DNA of 64,000 nucleotides, taken from positions 1 through 64,000 of the forward strand of contig CAVSJO010000001.1 of NCBI GenBank assembly GCA_963728445.1, in the 5' to 3' direction. Each line of letters begins with the position of its first letter. The stretch's first letter is position 1. The translations under genes were made by a program, and so were the position numbers. The notes beneath the pieces are model-generated. The model saw only the letters and a list, made by a program, of their open reading frames with translations. It had not been told where the DNA came from and did not search any database. Source of the stretch: CAVSJO01 sp963728445 (GTDB lineage: Bacteria > Gemmatimonadota > Gemmatimonadetes > Longimicrobiales > RSA9). This document shows positions 34,317-43,031 of the stretch, piece after piece.

Positions 34317-34970
34317 ATGCGGACGCTGAGTCGGGACGAGGCGCAGGCGTACTACGACCGCTTCGGTCGGAAGCAGGACCTGCAGGCGTTCTACGAGGAC
34401 GCGGCGCTGGCTGCGCTGCGTCGGCAGGCGAGGCTCGCCGAGTCGCGCCGGGTGTTCGAGCTGGGGTGCGGCACGGGGCGCTTCGCGGCGGAGCTGCTGG
34501 AGGGCGAGCTGCCGCCGGACGCGCGCTACGTCGGCGGCGATGTCAGCGCCACGATGCTCGGCCTCGCCCGGGCCAGGCTGGCGCCGTACGGAGGCCGGGC
34601 AGCGCTGGTCCGGCTGGCCGGGCAGGAGCTCCCTCTCGCGACGTCGTCCGTGGACCGGTTCGCCTGCGCGTACGTGCTCGACCTGCTGTCCAGCGAGGCG
34701 GCGCGCCGGGTGGTGGACGAAGCTTGGCGGGTGCTCGTGCCGGGGGGCCTGCTGTGCGTGGTCGGCATCACGCGGGGCACGACGGCGATCTCCCGGGCGG
34801 TGATGACGGCGTGGGAGTGGGTGTTCCGGGCGAACCCGGCGTGGGTCGGCGGGTGTCGGCCGCTGTCGTCGGAGGCGCTGGTGCGGGGGCCGGCGTGGAC
34901 CGTGCGCTTCCACGACGTGGTGGTGCGCTGGGGCGTCGCTTCGGAAGTGACGATCGCGGCCCGGGAGTGA
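34317..34970 (+). CDS. Class I SAM-dependent methyltransferase
   Basis: 217 residues from ATG 34317. Motif I VFELGCGTGRFAAELL (about residues 43-58), YVGGDVSATMLGLARARL and CAYVLDLLSSEAARRVVDEA, then VLVPGGLLCVVG, give the complete Rossmann-fold methyltransferase core of the UbiE/Methyltransf_11 type. The substrate cannot be inferred. A broken relative lies 3.3 kb upstream. Confidence 0.9.
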   Translation: MRTLSRDEAQAYYDRFGRKQDLQAFYEDAALAALRRQARLAESRRVFELGCGTGRFAAELLEGELPPDARYVGGDVSATMLGLARARLAPYGGRAALVRLAGQELPLATSSVDRFACAYVLDLLSSEAARRVVDEAWRVLVPGGLLCVVGITRGTTAISRAVMTAWEWVFRANPAWVGGCRPLSSEALVRGPAWTVRFHDVVVRWGVASEVTIAARE

Positions 34971-35193
34971 GGGTGGTGGGTGCGCGGGCGCAGGGAGCGC
35001 CGGCGCCGGGTGCGAGACGCCGGTCGCGAGACGCCGTGCGCGGGGCGCCATACGCGAGGCGCCGACGCCCGGCTCGGGACGTCCCGGCCCGACCCGTGCA
35101 TCGCCTGGCCCGCTCGATCGACCTCGACCGTTGTAGATTCAGAGACCCGACGATCGGGAGTCGGGCCCACGGCATTCAGCAGGAGCGGACCAG

Positions 35194-35877
35194 GTGGCGA
35201 TCTTGAAGAAGGGGAACGAGCCCGAGCCGACGCCGGCGCGGCCGACGCAGGAGCGGACGGCGGGGATCTCGCTCATCGCGAAGGGGATGCGCATCCGGGG
35301 CGACTGCGAGTCGCGGGACCGGCTGCGGATCGAGGGGGAAGTGACGGGCAGCGTCCAGGCGACGAGTCTGGAGATTTCGCCGGGCGGACGGGTGGACGGG
35401 GACGCGGTGGCGCCGGAGAGTCAGGGCGCGGGCGGCGACGCCTTCATCATCGACGGGCACGTGGGCGGCGCCGTGCGGGCCCCGCGGGTGGAAGTCCGGG
35501 GGGACGGGACGGTGAGCGGAGGCGTCTTCGCGGAGGAGGCGATCGTGCGCGGGCGTGTCAGCGGCGGCGTCGTCGCCTCACGCCGGCTCATCCTCGAGGA
35601 GACGGCGGTCGTGGAGGGGGACGTGCGGGCGGTGCGCCTGGCCCTCAAGGAGGGCGGCCAGGTGAACGGCAGCATCGAGATGGGCGAGCGTGCGGCCCGG
35701 AGCGCAGCGGCGGGCGCGACGTCGAAACCGGGGTCGGGCCAGGGGTCGCGCGCAGCGTCGAACCCCGGCGCCGGCTCGAGGCCGGACACGGCCTCGAAGC
35801 CGGAGACGGGATCGAACCCGAGCGCCGGTTCGAAGCCGGACGGCGGATCGAAGTCGGAGGCGGGGTCGAAGCCCTAG
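35194..35877 (+). CDS. Bactofilin (polymer-forming cytoskeletal protein)
   Basis: 227 residues from GTG 35194. The bactofilin core from about residue 20 to 165 consists of beta-helix rungs such as RIRGDCESRDRLRIEGEVTG, SVQATSLEISPGGRVDGD and GGVVASRRLILEETAVVEGD. These proteins polymerise without nucleotide into membrane-linked filaments that shape the cell. The tail is a low-complexity run of SKP/SNP hexapeptides from an 18-base DNA repeat. The TAG stop falls inside one repeat unit, and two further units follow it. Confidence 0.9.
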   Translation: MAILKKGNEPEPTPARPTQERTAGISLIAKGMRIRGDCESRDRLRIEGEVTGSVQATSLEISPGGRVDGDAVAPESQGAGGDAFIIDGHVGGAVRAPRVEVRGDGTVSGGVFAEEAIVRGRVSGGVVASRRLILEETAVVEGDVRAVRLALKEGGQVNGSIEMGERAARSAAAGATSKPGSGQGSRAASNPGAGSRPDTASKPETGSNPSAGSKPDGGSKSEAGSKP

Positions 35878-35916
35878 GCGCGGTCGAAGCCCTGGGCGGC
35901 TTCGAAGCCGACGGGC
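35760..35916 (+). repeat. 18-bp tandem repeat at the bactofilin C-terminus
   Basis: Units of the form GGNTCGAAGCCGGANGCG repeat with an 18-base period from about 35760. The last two units lie beyond the stop at 35875-35877, which replaced GAN by TAG in an otherwise equivalent unit. The array encodes the Ser-Lys-Pro-x-x-Gly tail. Confidence 0.8.
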
Positions 35917-35968
35917 TGAGCCGGGCGAGCCGTGGACCGTGGGTTGCCTCCGCGGCGCGGGCGGCGGC

Positions 35969-36505
35969 ATGTTGGCCGCCATGCGCCTTACATCGCTCGT
36001 CACCGCCCTGATCGCGCTGCTGCCGCCGGGCCCGCTGCGGGCCCAGGACGCGCGGACGCTCACGGACTCCCTCGTGCACGCGTTCGGCGCCGTGTGGAAC
36101 GCCAACGATCTGGACGGCATGGTGGGGATGCTGCGGGAGGACGCGTTCTTCGAGTCGCCGTACCAGCTCCGATACGGGCGCGACACCATGGCGGCGACGG
36201 TCCTGCGGACGAACCCGCCGGTGTTCCGGGACTGCGCGTCGCGCGAGGACCGCTCCCGCGTGGTCGGGGACGTGGCGTGGTCGCTTGGCGAGCTGTACTG
36301 CAGTCGCTACTACCCGTCCGGCGCCATTCACGTGAAGGTGATCCGCGAGGACGGGGACGGGTTCCTGGGAGAGGAATACGACGAGGCCGGACGGTCAACC
36401 GGCAGGCGCCGCTACGACGCCATCCACTACACGTACGTATTCCGGCGCGGGGAGCGGGGCGAGTGGAAGGTGCAGATGCTCATCTACCACGAGCCGGGCG
36501 GCTGA
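35969..36505 (+). CDS. Secreted NTF2-like (SnoaL/SgcJ) protein
   Basis: 178 residues from ATG 35969; ATG 35981 is a possible alternative. The signal peptide MRLTSLVTALIALLPPGPLRA precedes an NTF2-like domain: LVHAFGAVWNANDLDGMVGM, LREDAFFESPYQLRYGRDTM and HYTYVFRRGERGEWKVQMLI. Such cone-shaped folds are used as enzymes or ligand carriers. Export and a single-gene context suggest an envelope role; no substrate is evident. Confidence 0.8.
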   Translation: MLAAMRLTSLVTALIALLPPGPLRAQDARTLTDSLVHAFGAVWNANDLDGMVGMLREDAFFESPYQLRYGRDTMAATVLRTNPPVFRDCASREDRSRVVGDVAWSLGELYCSRYYPSGAIHVKVIREDGDGFLGEEYDEAGRSTGRRRYDAIHYTYVFRRGERGEWKVQMLIYHEPGG

Positions 36506-36542
36506 GGCCCCTCGGTCCCGATCTGCGGTCCGCGGAGCGGTG

Positions 36543-36956
36543 CTACGGCCAGGCATCCACGGCTCGGCTCCGAATGTACTCGGCCGCGGGCGCGTCGCCG
36601 ATCTCGCTGGTCGCGGCCTTCATGGTGAGCGCGAACAGCTCACCGGGCGGGACGTGGATCGCGCGGCCATTCAGGGCAAGGAACACGAGGGCGCCGGCCA
36701 GCGCCGCCCTCTTGTTCCCGTCGACGAACGCCTGTGAACGTGCGAGGCCCACCAGGTAGGAGGCGGCGAGGTCCGCCAGGTCGACGTTCTCACGGTACGC
36801 GTACGCGTTGCGTGGGCGTGCGAGCGCTGAGCGAAGTACGGCGATGTCGCGCACGCCGTGGGCGCCACCGTATCGCTCGATCTGCCGTGCATGGATGCCG
36901 AGCAGCATCGCCTCCGTGAGCCAGCGCGGTTCCCCGGCCGACTCCCGGCGGCTCAC
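36543..36956 (-). CDS. doc: Doc/Fic-family toxin with altered catalytic motif
   Basis: 137 residues from a GTG at 36954-36956 that overlaps the antitoxin stop. The helical Fic fold is clear: EAMLLGIHARQIERYGGAHG, SALARPRNAYAY and YLVGLARSQAFVDGNKRAAL. The Fic signature HxFx(D/E)GNKR reads QAFVDGNKR here because the codon is CAG in place of CAC or CAT. Doc toxins phosphorylate EF-Tu and depend on that His. This protein may therefore be inactive, or it may have drifted to a different function. Confidence 0.9.
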   Translation of the reverse strand: MSRRESAGEPRWLTEAMLLGIHARQIERYGGAHGVRDIAVLRSALARPRNAYAYRENVDLADLAASYLVGLARSQAFVDGNKRAALAGALVFLALNGRAIHVPPGELFALTMKAATSEIGDAPAAEYIRSRAVDAWP

Positions 36957-37186
36957 TTCGCCAGCTCGCGAAACACGCTGTCGTACTCCTCCACGATCCG
37001 CTCGTGCGCGGTCATCGCCTCGGCCAGCTCGGGCGTATGGGGCATGACCCGGAACCCCCCGGCTCCGTCCTCGATCCACGCGAGCTCACGGCCGGCATGG
37101 ATGCCGAGGCGGCGGACGACCTCCGCCGGCAGAGTCGTCACGAGGGACGCGCCCTGCTCCCGCGTTCGGCTGGTGAGCGTCGACAT
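36953..37186 (-). CDS. AbrB/MazE-type antitoxin of the Doc pair
   Basis: 77 residues. TREQGASLVTTLPAEVVRRL and GIHAGRELAWIED form the swapped-hairpin DNA-binding fold; the acidic helix HTPELAEAMTAHERIVEEYD would bind the toxin. CAGGAG precedes the ATG, and a TATAGT -10 hexamer is visible on the minus strand at 37207-37212. Confidence 0.9.
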   Translation of the reverse strand: MSTLTSRTREQGASLVTTLPAEVVRRLGIHAGRELAWIEDGAGGFRVMPHTPELAEAMTAHERIVEEYDSVFRELAK

Positions 37187-37331
37187 CTCGTTCGCTCCTG
37201 AATGAGACTATAGTTACATTGCCAAGGTAGCGGGCAGGCGACCCGGGGTCAACGGCGTTGCAGCCGTTCCGGCTTGCCTCGAGGACCGTCGGGATCGCAA
37301 TTTCGGCGATCCACCAACCTCCGGAGGCCCG

Positions 37332-40300
37332 ATGCGTGTCGCAGCGCCCGCCGCTCTCGTTCTCCTGCTCGCCACGGCCGCGGCCGTTCCACCGCAGCGC
37401 GCGGCCGCTCAGCAGTCTCGATCCGCCGCGTCAGGCCCGCCGTCTCGCCTCGCCGCCCCCCACGCGCTCCCGTCTCTCGCTCAGCCGGCGCTCTCGCCGG
37501 ACGGGTCAGAGATCGCCTTCGTGCAGGGCGGCGACGTCTGGGCCGTGCCGGCGGCGGGGGGCGCGGCGCACCTGCTGGTGAGCCACGCGGCGAACGAGAG
37601 CCGGCCGCTGTACTCGCCGGACGGGACGCGGCTGGCGTTCGTGTCGGACCGGGCGGGGTCGGACGACCTGTACGTGCTGGACCTCGCGAGCGGGGCCGTG
37701 ACGCGGGTCACGTTCGGGGACGGCGGGGAGTCGCTGGACGCGTGGTCGCCGGACGGAAGGTGGCTGTACTTCACGAGCGGGGACCAGGACATCGGCGGAA
37801 TGACGGACGTGTTCCGGGTGCCGGCGGCGGGGGGCACGCCGATGGCGGTGGTGAACCGGAAGAACGTGCCGGAATACTTCGCGGCGCCGTCGCCGGACGG
37901 GCGGACGATCGCGATCGACGCCGTCGCCCGGATGGGCTTCTCCCAGTGGTGGCGCCACGGGCACGCGCACATCGACGAGGCGGAGGTGTGGCTGGTGACG
38001 GACGCGGGCGGCGCGTCGGCGCCGGGCGCGGCGGGTGCCGCCGGCGCCCGGCCGACGTACACGCGGCTCACCGAGCCGGGCACGAAGAACCTGTGGCCGA
38101 TGTGGACGCCGGACGGGAGCGCGGTGGTGTTCATGTCGGACCGGGACGGGAACGAGAACCTGTGGGAGCGGCCGGTGGGCGGCGGCGCGGCGCGGCAGCT
38201 CACGCGCTTCACGGGCGGGCGGGTGCTGTGGCCGTCGATGTCGCGGGACGGCCGCGCGGTGGTGTTCGAGCGCGACTTCTCCATCTGGCGCATGGACCTG
38301 CCGGACGGGCAGCCGCAGAAGGTCGCCGTCGAGCTGCGTGGCGCGGCGCAGGGGCCGACGGTGGAGCACGTCGCGATGACGGACGACTTCGGAGACCTGG
38401 CGCTGTCGCCGGACGGGAAGAAGCTGGCGTTCGTGGCGCGGGGGGACGTGTACGCGACGGGCGCGAAGGACGGCGGCGCGACGGAGCGGGTGACGACGAC
38501 GGTGGGGCCGGAGTCGACGCCGGCGTGGTCGCCGGACTCGCGGCGGATCGCGTACACGTCGCGGCGGGACGGCGTCCCGCAGGTCTTCGTCTACGACTTC
38601 GGCACGCGCGAGGAGACGCGGGTGTCGCCGGCGGACGCGCCCGCGGCGACGCCGGCGTGGTCGCCGGACGGGAAGCGGATCGCGTACGCGCGGGACGGGA
38701 AGGAGCTGGTAGTGGTCGGCGCCGACGGACGCGGCGAGCGCGTCGTCGCCCGGGGGCTGCTGTGGAAGGAGCCGTTCGCGGGCGGCCGGCCGCTGGCGTT
38801 CTCGCCGGACGGGAAGTGGCTCGCGTTCCTGGCGAGCGACGAGCGGCGGTTCACGAACGTCTGGGTCGTGCCCGCGGACGGGAGCGCGCCGGGGCGGCCG
38901 GTGTCGCGGCTGGCGAACGGCTTCGCGAACACGCTGGCGTGGGCGCCGGACGGCACGGCGCTCTACTTCGACACGCAGCAGCGCACGGAGGACGGGCAGA
39001 TCGCGCGCGTCGACCTGGTGCCGCGGACGCCGACGTTCCGGGACTCGGCGTTCTGGGCGATGTTCGCGGACTCTGCGAAGCCGGGCTCGACGTCGAAGGC
39101 GACGCGCGGTGCGCAGGCGACGTCGCCTGCATCGACGCCCGACGTGGCTATCGACTTCGACGGCGTCTTCCGGCGCCTGTCGCTGCTGCCGCTGGGCGTG
39201 GACGTGAACGAGCTGACGCTCGCGCCGGACGGCAAGTCGGTGGTGTTCACGGCGAGCGCCGAGGGGCAGTTCAACCTGTACAGCTTCCCGCTGGACCCGC
39301 TCTCGGACGCGCCGCCCGTGGCGAAGCAGCTGACGTCGACGCCGGGCGGGAAGGGGCTGCCGGCGTTCACGCCGGACGGCAAGGAGATCTACTACGTCGA
39401 CCGGGGGCACATCCACGCGCTGACGCTGGACGGGGGCAAGGACCGGGCGATCGCCGCGAAGGCGGAGCGGGACGTCGCCTTCGATCCGGAGAAGGTGGAG
39501 GCGTTCGACGAGGGGTGGACGTGGCTGCGGGACGACTTCTTCGACGCGGACATGCACGGCGCGGACTGGGACGCGGTGAAGGCGACGTTCGCGCCGCACG
39601 TCGCCGGCGCGCGCACGCGGCCGGAACTCGAGCGCCTGATGAACCTGATGCTGGGCGAGCTGAACGCGTCGCACCTGGGGCACCACGAGCCGCGGCCGGA
39701 CCTGCCGGACGCGGAGACGGGTCGGCTCGGGATCTCGCTCGATCCGGCCGCCTATGCCTCGGGACGGGTGCTGCGGGTGGCGTCCGTGGTGCCGCTGGGC
39801 CCGGCGGACGTGGCGGGGGTGCGGGCGGGGGACGTTCTGGTTTCCGTCAACGGGGTCGCCGTGGATTCGGCTTCGTCCCTCGACCGGCTGCTGGATCATA
39901 CGGTGGGGGATCGGGTGAGGGTGGGGATTGAGGGTGAGGCTGAGGCTGAGGCTGAGGCTAAGGCTAAGGCTAAGGCTGAGGGGCGGGCTGGGGCTGGGGG
40001 GCGGGTGGTCGAGGTGCAGCCGGTGTCGTCGGGGGCGCGGCGGGAGCTGGCGTACAGGGCGTGGGTGAACGCGAACCGGGCGTACGTGGACTCCATCAGC
40101 GGGGGGCGGATCGGCTACGTGCACATGCCGGACATGAGCTGGGAGTCGCTGCAGCAGCTCAAGGTCGACCTGGACGCGGCGAACTTCGGGAAGGACGGGG
40201 TGGTCATCGACGTGCGGGCGAACCGCGGGGGCTTCGTGAACGCGTACGCCCTCGACGTGTTCGCGCGGAAGGGGTACATGACGCTGGAGACGCGGGGCTA

Positions 40301-40655
40301 CCCGGCGGCGCCGGCCCGGAGCCAGCTCGGGCAGCGGGCCCTCGAGGCGCCGACGGCGCTGGTCACGGACCGCAACTCGCTCTCCGACGCGGAGGACTTC
40401 ACGGAGGGGTACCGGACGCTGAAGCTCGGGCCGGTGGTCGGCGAGCCGACGGGCGGCTGGATCATCTACACGTGGGGGACGCAGCTCGTGGACGGGTCGT
40501 CGTTCCGGCTGCCGCGAAGCCGGGTGCGGGCGCACGACGGGGAGGTGATGGAGATGCATCCGCGGGGGGTGGACGTTCCGGTCGCGACGGAGCTGGGGGT
40601 CTCGGGGGATCCGCAGCTGGATGCTGCGGTGAGGGCGTTGTTGGGGAAAGGCTGA
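37332..40655 (+). CDS. Tricorn-type S41 protease with beta-propeller and PDZ domains
   Basis: 1107 residues with a signal peptide (residues 1-27). Two WD40/TolB-like propellers (many repeats such as ALSPDGSEIAFV, WSPDGRWLYFT, SPDGKWLAFL) cover about residues 50-650. A PDZ domain follows near 800 (LRVASVVPLGPADVAGVRAG), and a C-terminal S41 domain has GRIGYVHMPDMSW, DVRANRGGFVNAY and the nucleophile motif NSLSDAEDF with Ser near residue 1018. This is the exported Tricorn-like peptidase plan. An Ala/Glu/Lys run near residues 868-885 inside the PDZ region comes from a hexanucleotide repeat. Confidence 0.95.
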   Translation: MRVAAPAALVLLLATAAAVPPQRAAAQQSRSAASGPPSRLAAPHALPSLAQPALSPDGSEIAFVQGGDVWAVPAAGGAAHLLVSHAANESRPLYSPDGTRLAFVSDRAGSDDLYVLDLASGAVTRVTFGDGGESLDAWSPDGRWLYFTSGDQDIGGMTDVFRVPAAGGTPMAVVNRKNVPEYFAAPSPDGRTIAIDAVARMGFSQWWRHGHAHIDEAEVWLVTDAGGASAPGAAGAAGARPTYTRLTEPGTKNLWPMWTPDGSAVVFMSDRDGNENLWERPVGGGAARQLTRFTGGRVLWPSMSRDGRAVVFERDFSIWRMDLPDGQPQKVAVELRGAAQGPTVEHVAMTDDFGDLALSPDGKKLAFVARGDVYATGAKDGGATERVTTTVGPESTPAWSPDSRRIAYTSRRDGVPQVFVYDFGTREETRVSPADAPAATPAWSPDGKRIAYARDGKELVVVGADGRGERVVARGLLWKEPFAGGRPLAFSPDGKWLAFLASDERRFTNVWVVPADGSAPGRPVSRLANGFANTLAWAPDGTALYFDTQQRTEDGQIARVDLVPRTPTFRDSAFWAMFADSAKPGSTSKATRGAQATSPASTPDVAIDFDGVFRRLSLLPLGVDVNELTLAPDGKSVVFTASAEGQFNLYSFPLDPLSDAPPVAKQLTSTPGGKGLPAFTPDGKEIYYVDRGHIHALTLDGGKDRAIAAKAERDVAFDPEKVEAFDEGWTWLRDDFFDADMHGADWDAVKATFAPHVAGARTRPELERLMNLMLGELNASHLGHHEPRPDLPDAETGRLGISLDPAAYASGRVLRVASVVPLGPADVAGVRAGDVLVSVNGVAVDSASSLDRLLDHTVGDRVRVGIEGEAEAEAEAKAKAKAEGRAGAGGRVVEVQPVSSGARRELAYRAWVNANRAYVDSISGGRIGYVHMPDMSWESLQQLKVDLDAANFGKDGVVIDVRANRGGFVNAYALDVFARKGYMTLETRGYPAAPARSQLGQRALEAPTALVTDRNSLSDAEDFTEGYRTLKLGPVVGEPTGGWIIYTWGTQLVDGSSFRLPRSRVRAHDGEVMEMHPRGVDVPVATELGVSGDPQLDAAVRALLGKG
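39933..39981 (+). repeat. GCTGAG/GCTAAG hexanucleotide array inside the protease gene
   Basis: Eight units of GNTNAG, first GCTGAG then GCTAAG, encode alternating Glu-Ala and Lys-Ala in the PDZ region. The same hexamer recurs at 40651-40691 and 62182-62211. Its length could vary by slippage without a frameshift. Confidence 0.8.
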
Positions 40656-40691
40656 GGCTTAGGCTTAGGCTGAGGCTGAGGCTGAGGCTTA
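40651..40691 (+). repeat. GCTGAG/GCTTAG hexanucleotide array at the protease stop
   Basis: The array begins in the last Gly codon and supplies the TGA stop of the S41 gene. Units GCTGAG, GCTTAG, GCTTAG and three GCTGAG follow, then a decamer array starts. Nothing coding is seen. Confidence 0.8.
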
Positions 40692-40760
40692 GGGACTGCG
40701 GGGGACTGCGGGGGACTGCGGGGGACTGCGGGGGACTGCGGGGGACTGCGGGGGGCTGCG
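40691..40760 (+). repeat. Seven-copy decamer GGGGACTGCG array before a start codon
   Basis: Five perfect GGGGACTGCG units (40701-40750) are bordered by AGGGACTGCG and GGGGGCTGCG. The array ends four bases before ATG 40764, so it occupies the ribosome-binding region of the next gene. Confidence 0.9.
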
Positions 40761-40763
40761 GGT

Positions 40764-41384
40764 ATGCGGATTCTGGGGACGGGGGCGATTTCCGGGGCGG
40801 CGACGGGGGTCGGGTTCGCGGCGCTGCATCACCTCCTCATCGTCGACATCTGGTTCTCGGTGGTGCCGATGATGGCGGTGGGGGCGGTGTGCGGGGCGAC
40901 GCTGGCGTGGAGCTACGGGCTGCTGTTCGAGCCGGCTTCCGCTCGTTCCTGGGCGTTTTACAACCTGAGCTACCTCGGGCTGCTGCTGGCGCTGGGGGGA
41001 CTGTCCTTCCTCGTCTTCGAGCCGGTGACGACGGTGGCGACGCTGATGGCGTCGGGCGGTGAGCCGCCGTCGGACCTGATCGTCCGCGCCCTTCCGTTCA
41101 CTGTCGCGTTCTGCCTCGTGGCCGCCGGGCTCATCAGCCTGGTTTGGGCGCGGACGCGCGTACAGGCGGGGGCGGTGCTGGTCTGCTGCGCGGTGCTCGT
41201 CTTCCTGTTCGGGCTGAACGTGTCGATCGTGGGGCTGGTGGAGATGAGCAGCGAGGGGTGGCGGCTGCTGGGGCTGTTCTTCGGACTGATCGCGGCGGTG
41301 ATCGTGGGGAACGCGGCGGTGTTCTTCGCGCTGGAGCGGCGCGGGCTGTTCAGGCGGGAAGGGGAGGTCGCGGCGGGGGCGTGA
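40764..41384 (+). CDS. Polytopic membrane protein of unknown function
   Basis: 206 residues from ATG 40764. Six hydrophobic helices are visible (AISGAATGVGFAALHHLLIV, VVPMMAVGAVCGATLAW, LSYLGLLLALGGLSFLVF, FTVAFCLVAAGLISLVW, AVLVCCAVLVFLFGLNVSIV and LLGLFFGLIAAVIVG). No transporter or enzyme motif is seen. The decamer array in its 5' region could affect translation. Confidence 0.8.
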   Translation: MRILGTGAISGAATGVGFAALHHLLIVDIWFSVVPMMAVGAVCGATLAWSYGLLFEPASARSWAFYNLSYLGLLLALGGLSFLVFEPVTTVATLMASGGEPPSDLIVRALPFTVAFCLVAAGLISLVWARTRVQAGAVLVCCAVLVFLFGLNVSIVGLVEMSSEGWRLLGLFFGLIAAVIVGNAAVFFALERRGLFRREGEVAAGA

Positions 41385-41409
41385 GCGCGGGCTCGGGGGC
41401 GGGGGGGGC

Positions 41410-41521
41410 GGGAAACGGGAAACGGGAAACGGGAAACGGGAAGCGGGAGGCGGGAGGCGGGAGGCGGGAGGCGGGAGGCGGGAGGCGGGAGGCGGGAGGC
41501 GGGAAGCGGGAAGCGGGAGGC
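41410..41521 (+). repeat. Sixteen-copy heptamer GGGARRC array
   Basis: Units GGGAAAC (4), GGGAAGC (1), GGGAGGC (8), GGGAAGC (2) and GGGAGGC (1) run without interruption and fade into GCGAGGC variants to about 41560. No spacers exist, so it is not CRISPR. The remaining interval to 41914 shows no gene or structure I can support. Confidence 0.9.
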
Positions 41522-41914
41522 GCGGGGCGGGAGGCGCGAGGCGCGAGGCGCGCGGTGGGGGCCGCGGGAGGTGGACCGCGGGGCGCGGGGCCGCGCCGGG
41601 TGCAATCGACCATTCGGAGCGCGCATTCCCTCGGTTGCCACGAACGCCCCGCGCTTGGAACTGAAGGTGGCTTGGCTCCGATGCATCCCTGGTTCGCGTG
41701 TCACGTTCGAATTCGATGGCGGACGCAAGGTGGCGAGTCGGCTTGCCGCGGTTTGGTATGACACAATTCACCCGCCCCGCCCGTCCTCGCCCCGCCCGTC
41801 ACGTCCTCCCTTCTGACTTGATGCTCGCCGCAGCCGGCCGCGAATGTCTCCTCCCGCCATTCCGGTGCCCCGCGCCTCGTCGCATCGTGGGGCACACCCC
41901 AGCGGGAGGCGGCG

Positions 41915-42133
41915 ATGGACGTGGACGAGCTGCTCGCGCTCGATCGCGAGCTGACGGACGAGGAGTTCGAGTTCCTGGAGCAGGAGACGCTGAAGCTCGT
42001 GAAGGAGATGCACGGGATGCTCCAGGACCTCGGAGCGGAGATCCGGCAGTCGGACGAGACGCTGGCGGACAAGCTCGAGGTGGAGTCCGATATGATGCTG
42101 CTGGCCGTGGAGGCGGCGGCAAAGGCGAAGTGA
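41915..42133 (+). CDS. Small acidic protein
   Basis: 72 residues from ATG 41915, preceded by GGGAGG. The chain MDVDELLALDRELTDEEFEF, LEQETLKLVKEMHGMLQDLG is highly acidic and helical with heptad-like leucines. It has no known family. Position and composition support a real gene, though it is isolated between the heptamer array and a minus-strand gene. Confidence 0.5.
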   Translation: MDVDELLALDRELTDEEFEFLEQETLKLVKEMHGMLQDLGAEIRQSDETLADKLEVESDMMLLAVEAAAKAK

Positions 42134-42168
42134 GGGGCGGCGCCGGGCCAGCAACGGCCCGCGTCCCC

Positions 42169-42825
42169 TCACGCCTGGAACTGCGGCTTCCGCTCCGGGC
42201 TCGCCTCCCGAAGGCCCTCCCGGACGCCCTCGGCGTCCAGGTTCGTCCCGTATACGGGCGTGCCGGGCTGCTGGCGCCAGGACTCGTCGAGCGGGCCGGC
42301 GTCGACGGCGTCGAATCCGAGCTCGTCGACGAGGCCCATCACGAGGGTCTTCGCGCGGGCGCCGTCGCCGGCGATGGGGAGGGCGATGCGGTCGTCGGCG
42401 CCCTTGGGACGGCCGCGGTCCATGAGATCCTGTGCGTGGATGTTGTTGAACGCCTTCACGACGGGCCGACCGAGCTGCTCCGAGACCCAGCGGCTCTCGG
42501 GCGTGCCCTCCTCGATGGCGGCGATGCGGCCGTCGCGCTGCGGGTAGTAGTTGCACGTGTCTACGACGACCACGGCCTCGGGGACGTCGTCGAAGAGGTC
42601 GTCGGGCAGCTCGGGGACGGCGCCCTCGGGGATCGTGACGACGACGACGTCGCCGGAGCGAGCGGCCTCGCGGGCGGTGACCGGGCGGGCGCCGGTCTCG
42701 TCGGCGAAGTCCTGGAGGGTCTCGGGCCCGCGGGAGTTCGCGACGGAGACCTCGTGCCCGAGGTCGCGGAAGCGGCGGGTGAGCGTGCCGCCGATGTGGC
42801 CGGCGCCGATGATGCCGATCTGCAT
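42169..42825 (-). CDS. NADP-dependent oxidoreductase of the F420/6PGDH-like family
   Basis: 218 residues on the minus strand. The NADP motif GIIGAGHIGGTLTRRFRDLG (GxGxxG) is at the very N-terminus, followed by HEVSVANSRGPE and VTIPEGAVPELP. KAFNNIHAQDL and a late catalytic-type region complete the F420-dependent-reductase-like NAD(P) fold. AGGAGG lies upstream of the ATG at 42823-42825. The substrate is unknown. Confidence 0.85.
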   Translation of the reverse strand: MQIGIIGAGHIGGTLTRRFRDLGHEVSVANSRGPETLQDFADETGARPVTAREAARSGDVVVVTIPEGAVPELPDDLFDDVPEAVVVVDTCNYYPQRDGRIAAIEEGTPESRWVSEQLGRPVVKAFNNIHAQDLMDRGRPKGADDRIALPIAGDGARAKTLVMGLVDELGFDAVDAGPLDESWRQQPGTPVYGTNLDAEGVREGLREASPERKPQFQA

Positions 42826-43031
42826 GTAGCCTCCTGGAAACTGGGGTGGACTGCCGGACGCTGAGCCGCTCTGGTTCAGGGAGGCAGACCGAGTGCGAGG
42901 GACGCGTTCGGTCCCTGGCTCCTGCCCGCAGGGAAGTGCGGCAGGATCGGGGCCACGGGTCGGGGGGCAGCAAGGCCGAGCCCGCGGAAAGGGACCGCCA
43001 CTTTTCTCTCGCGGCGCGTGTATCACGGCGC

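Noticed and set aside
32717..34318. Minus-strand frame of 533 codons
   Set aside because: It overlaps the Cys4/Rossmann-like gene and the AHSA1/ArsR pair, which have recognisable domains; composition is typical of a shadow.
37506..40559. Minus-strand open frame of over 1000 codons opposite the S41 protease gene
   Set aside because: It is a His/Arg/Pro-rich shadow created by GC-biased third positions; the + strand protein has clear propeller, PDZ and S41 motifs.
41410..41560. Possible CRISPR array
   Set aside because: The repeats are 7-bp tandem units with no spacers and no cas genes are present.
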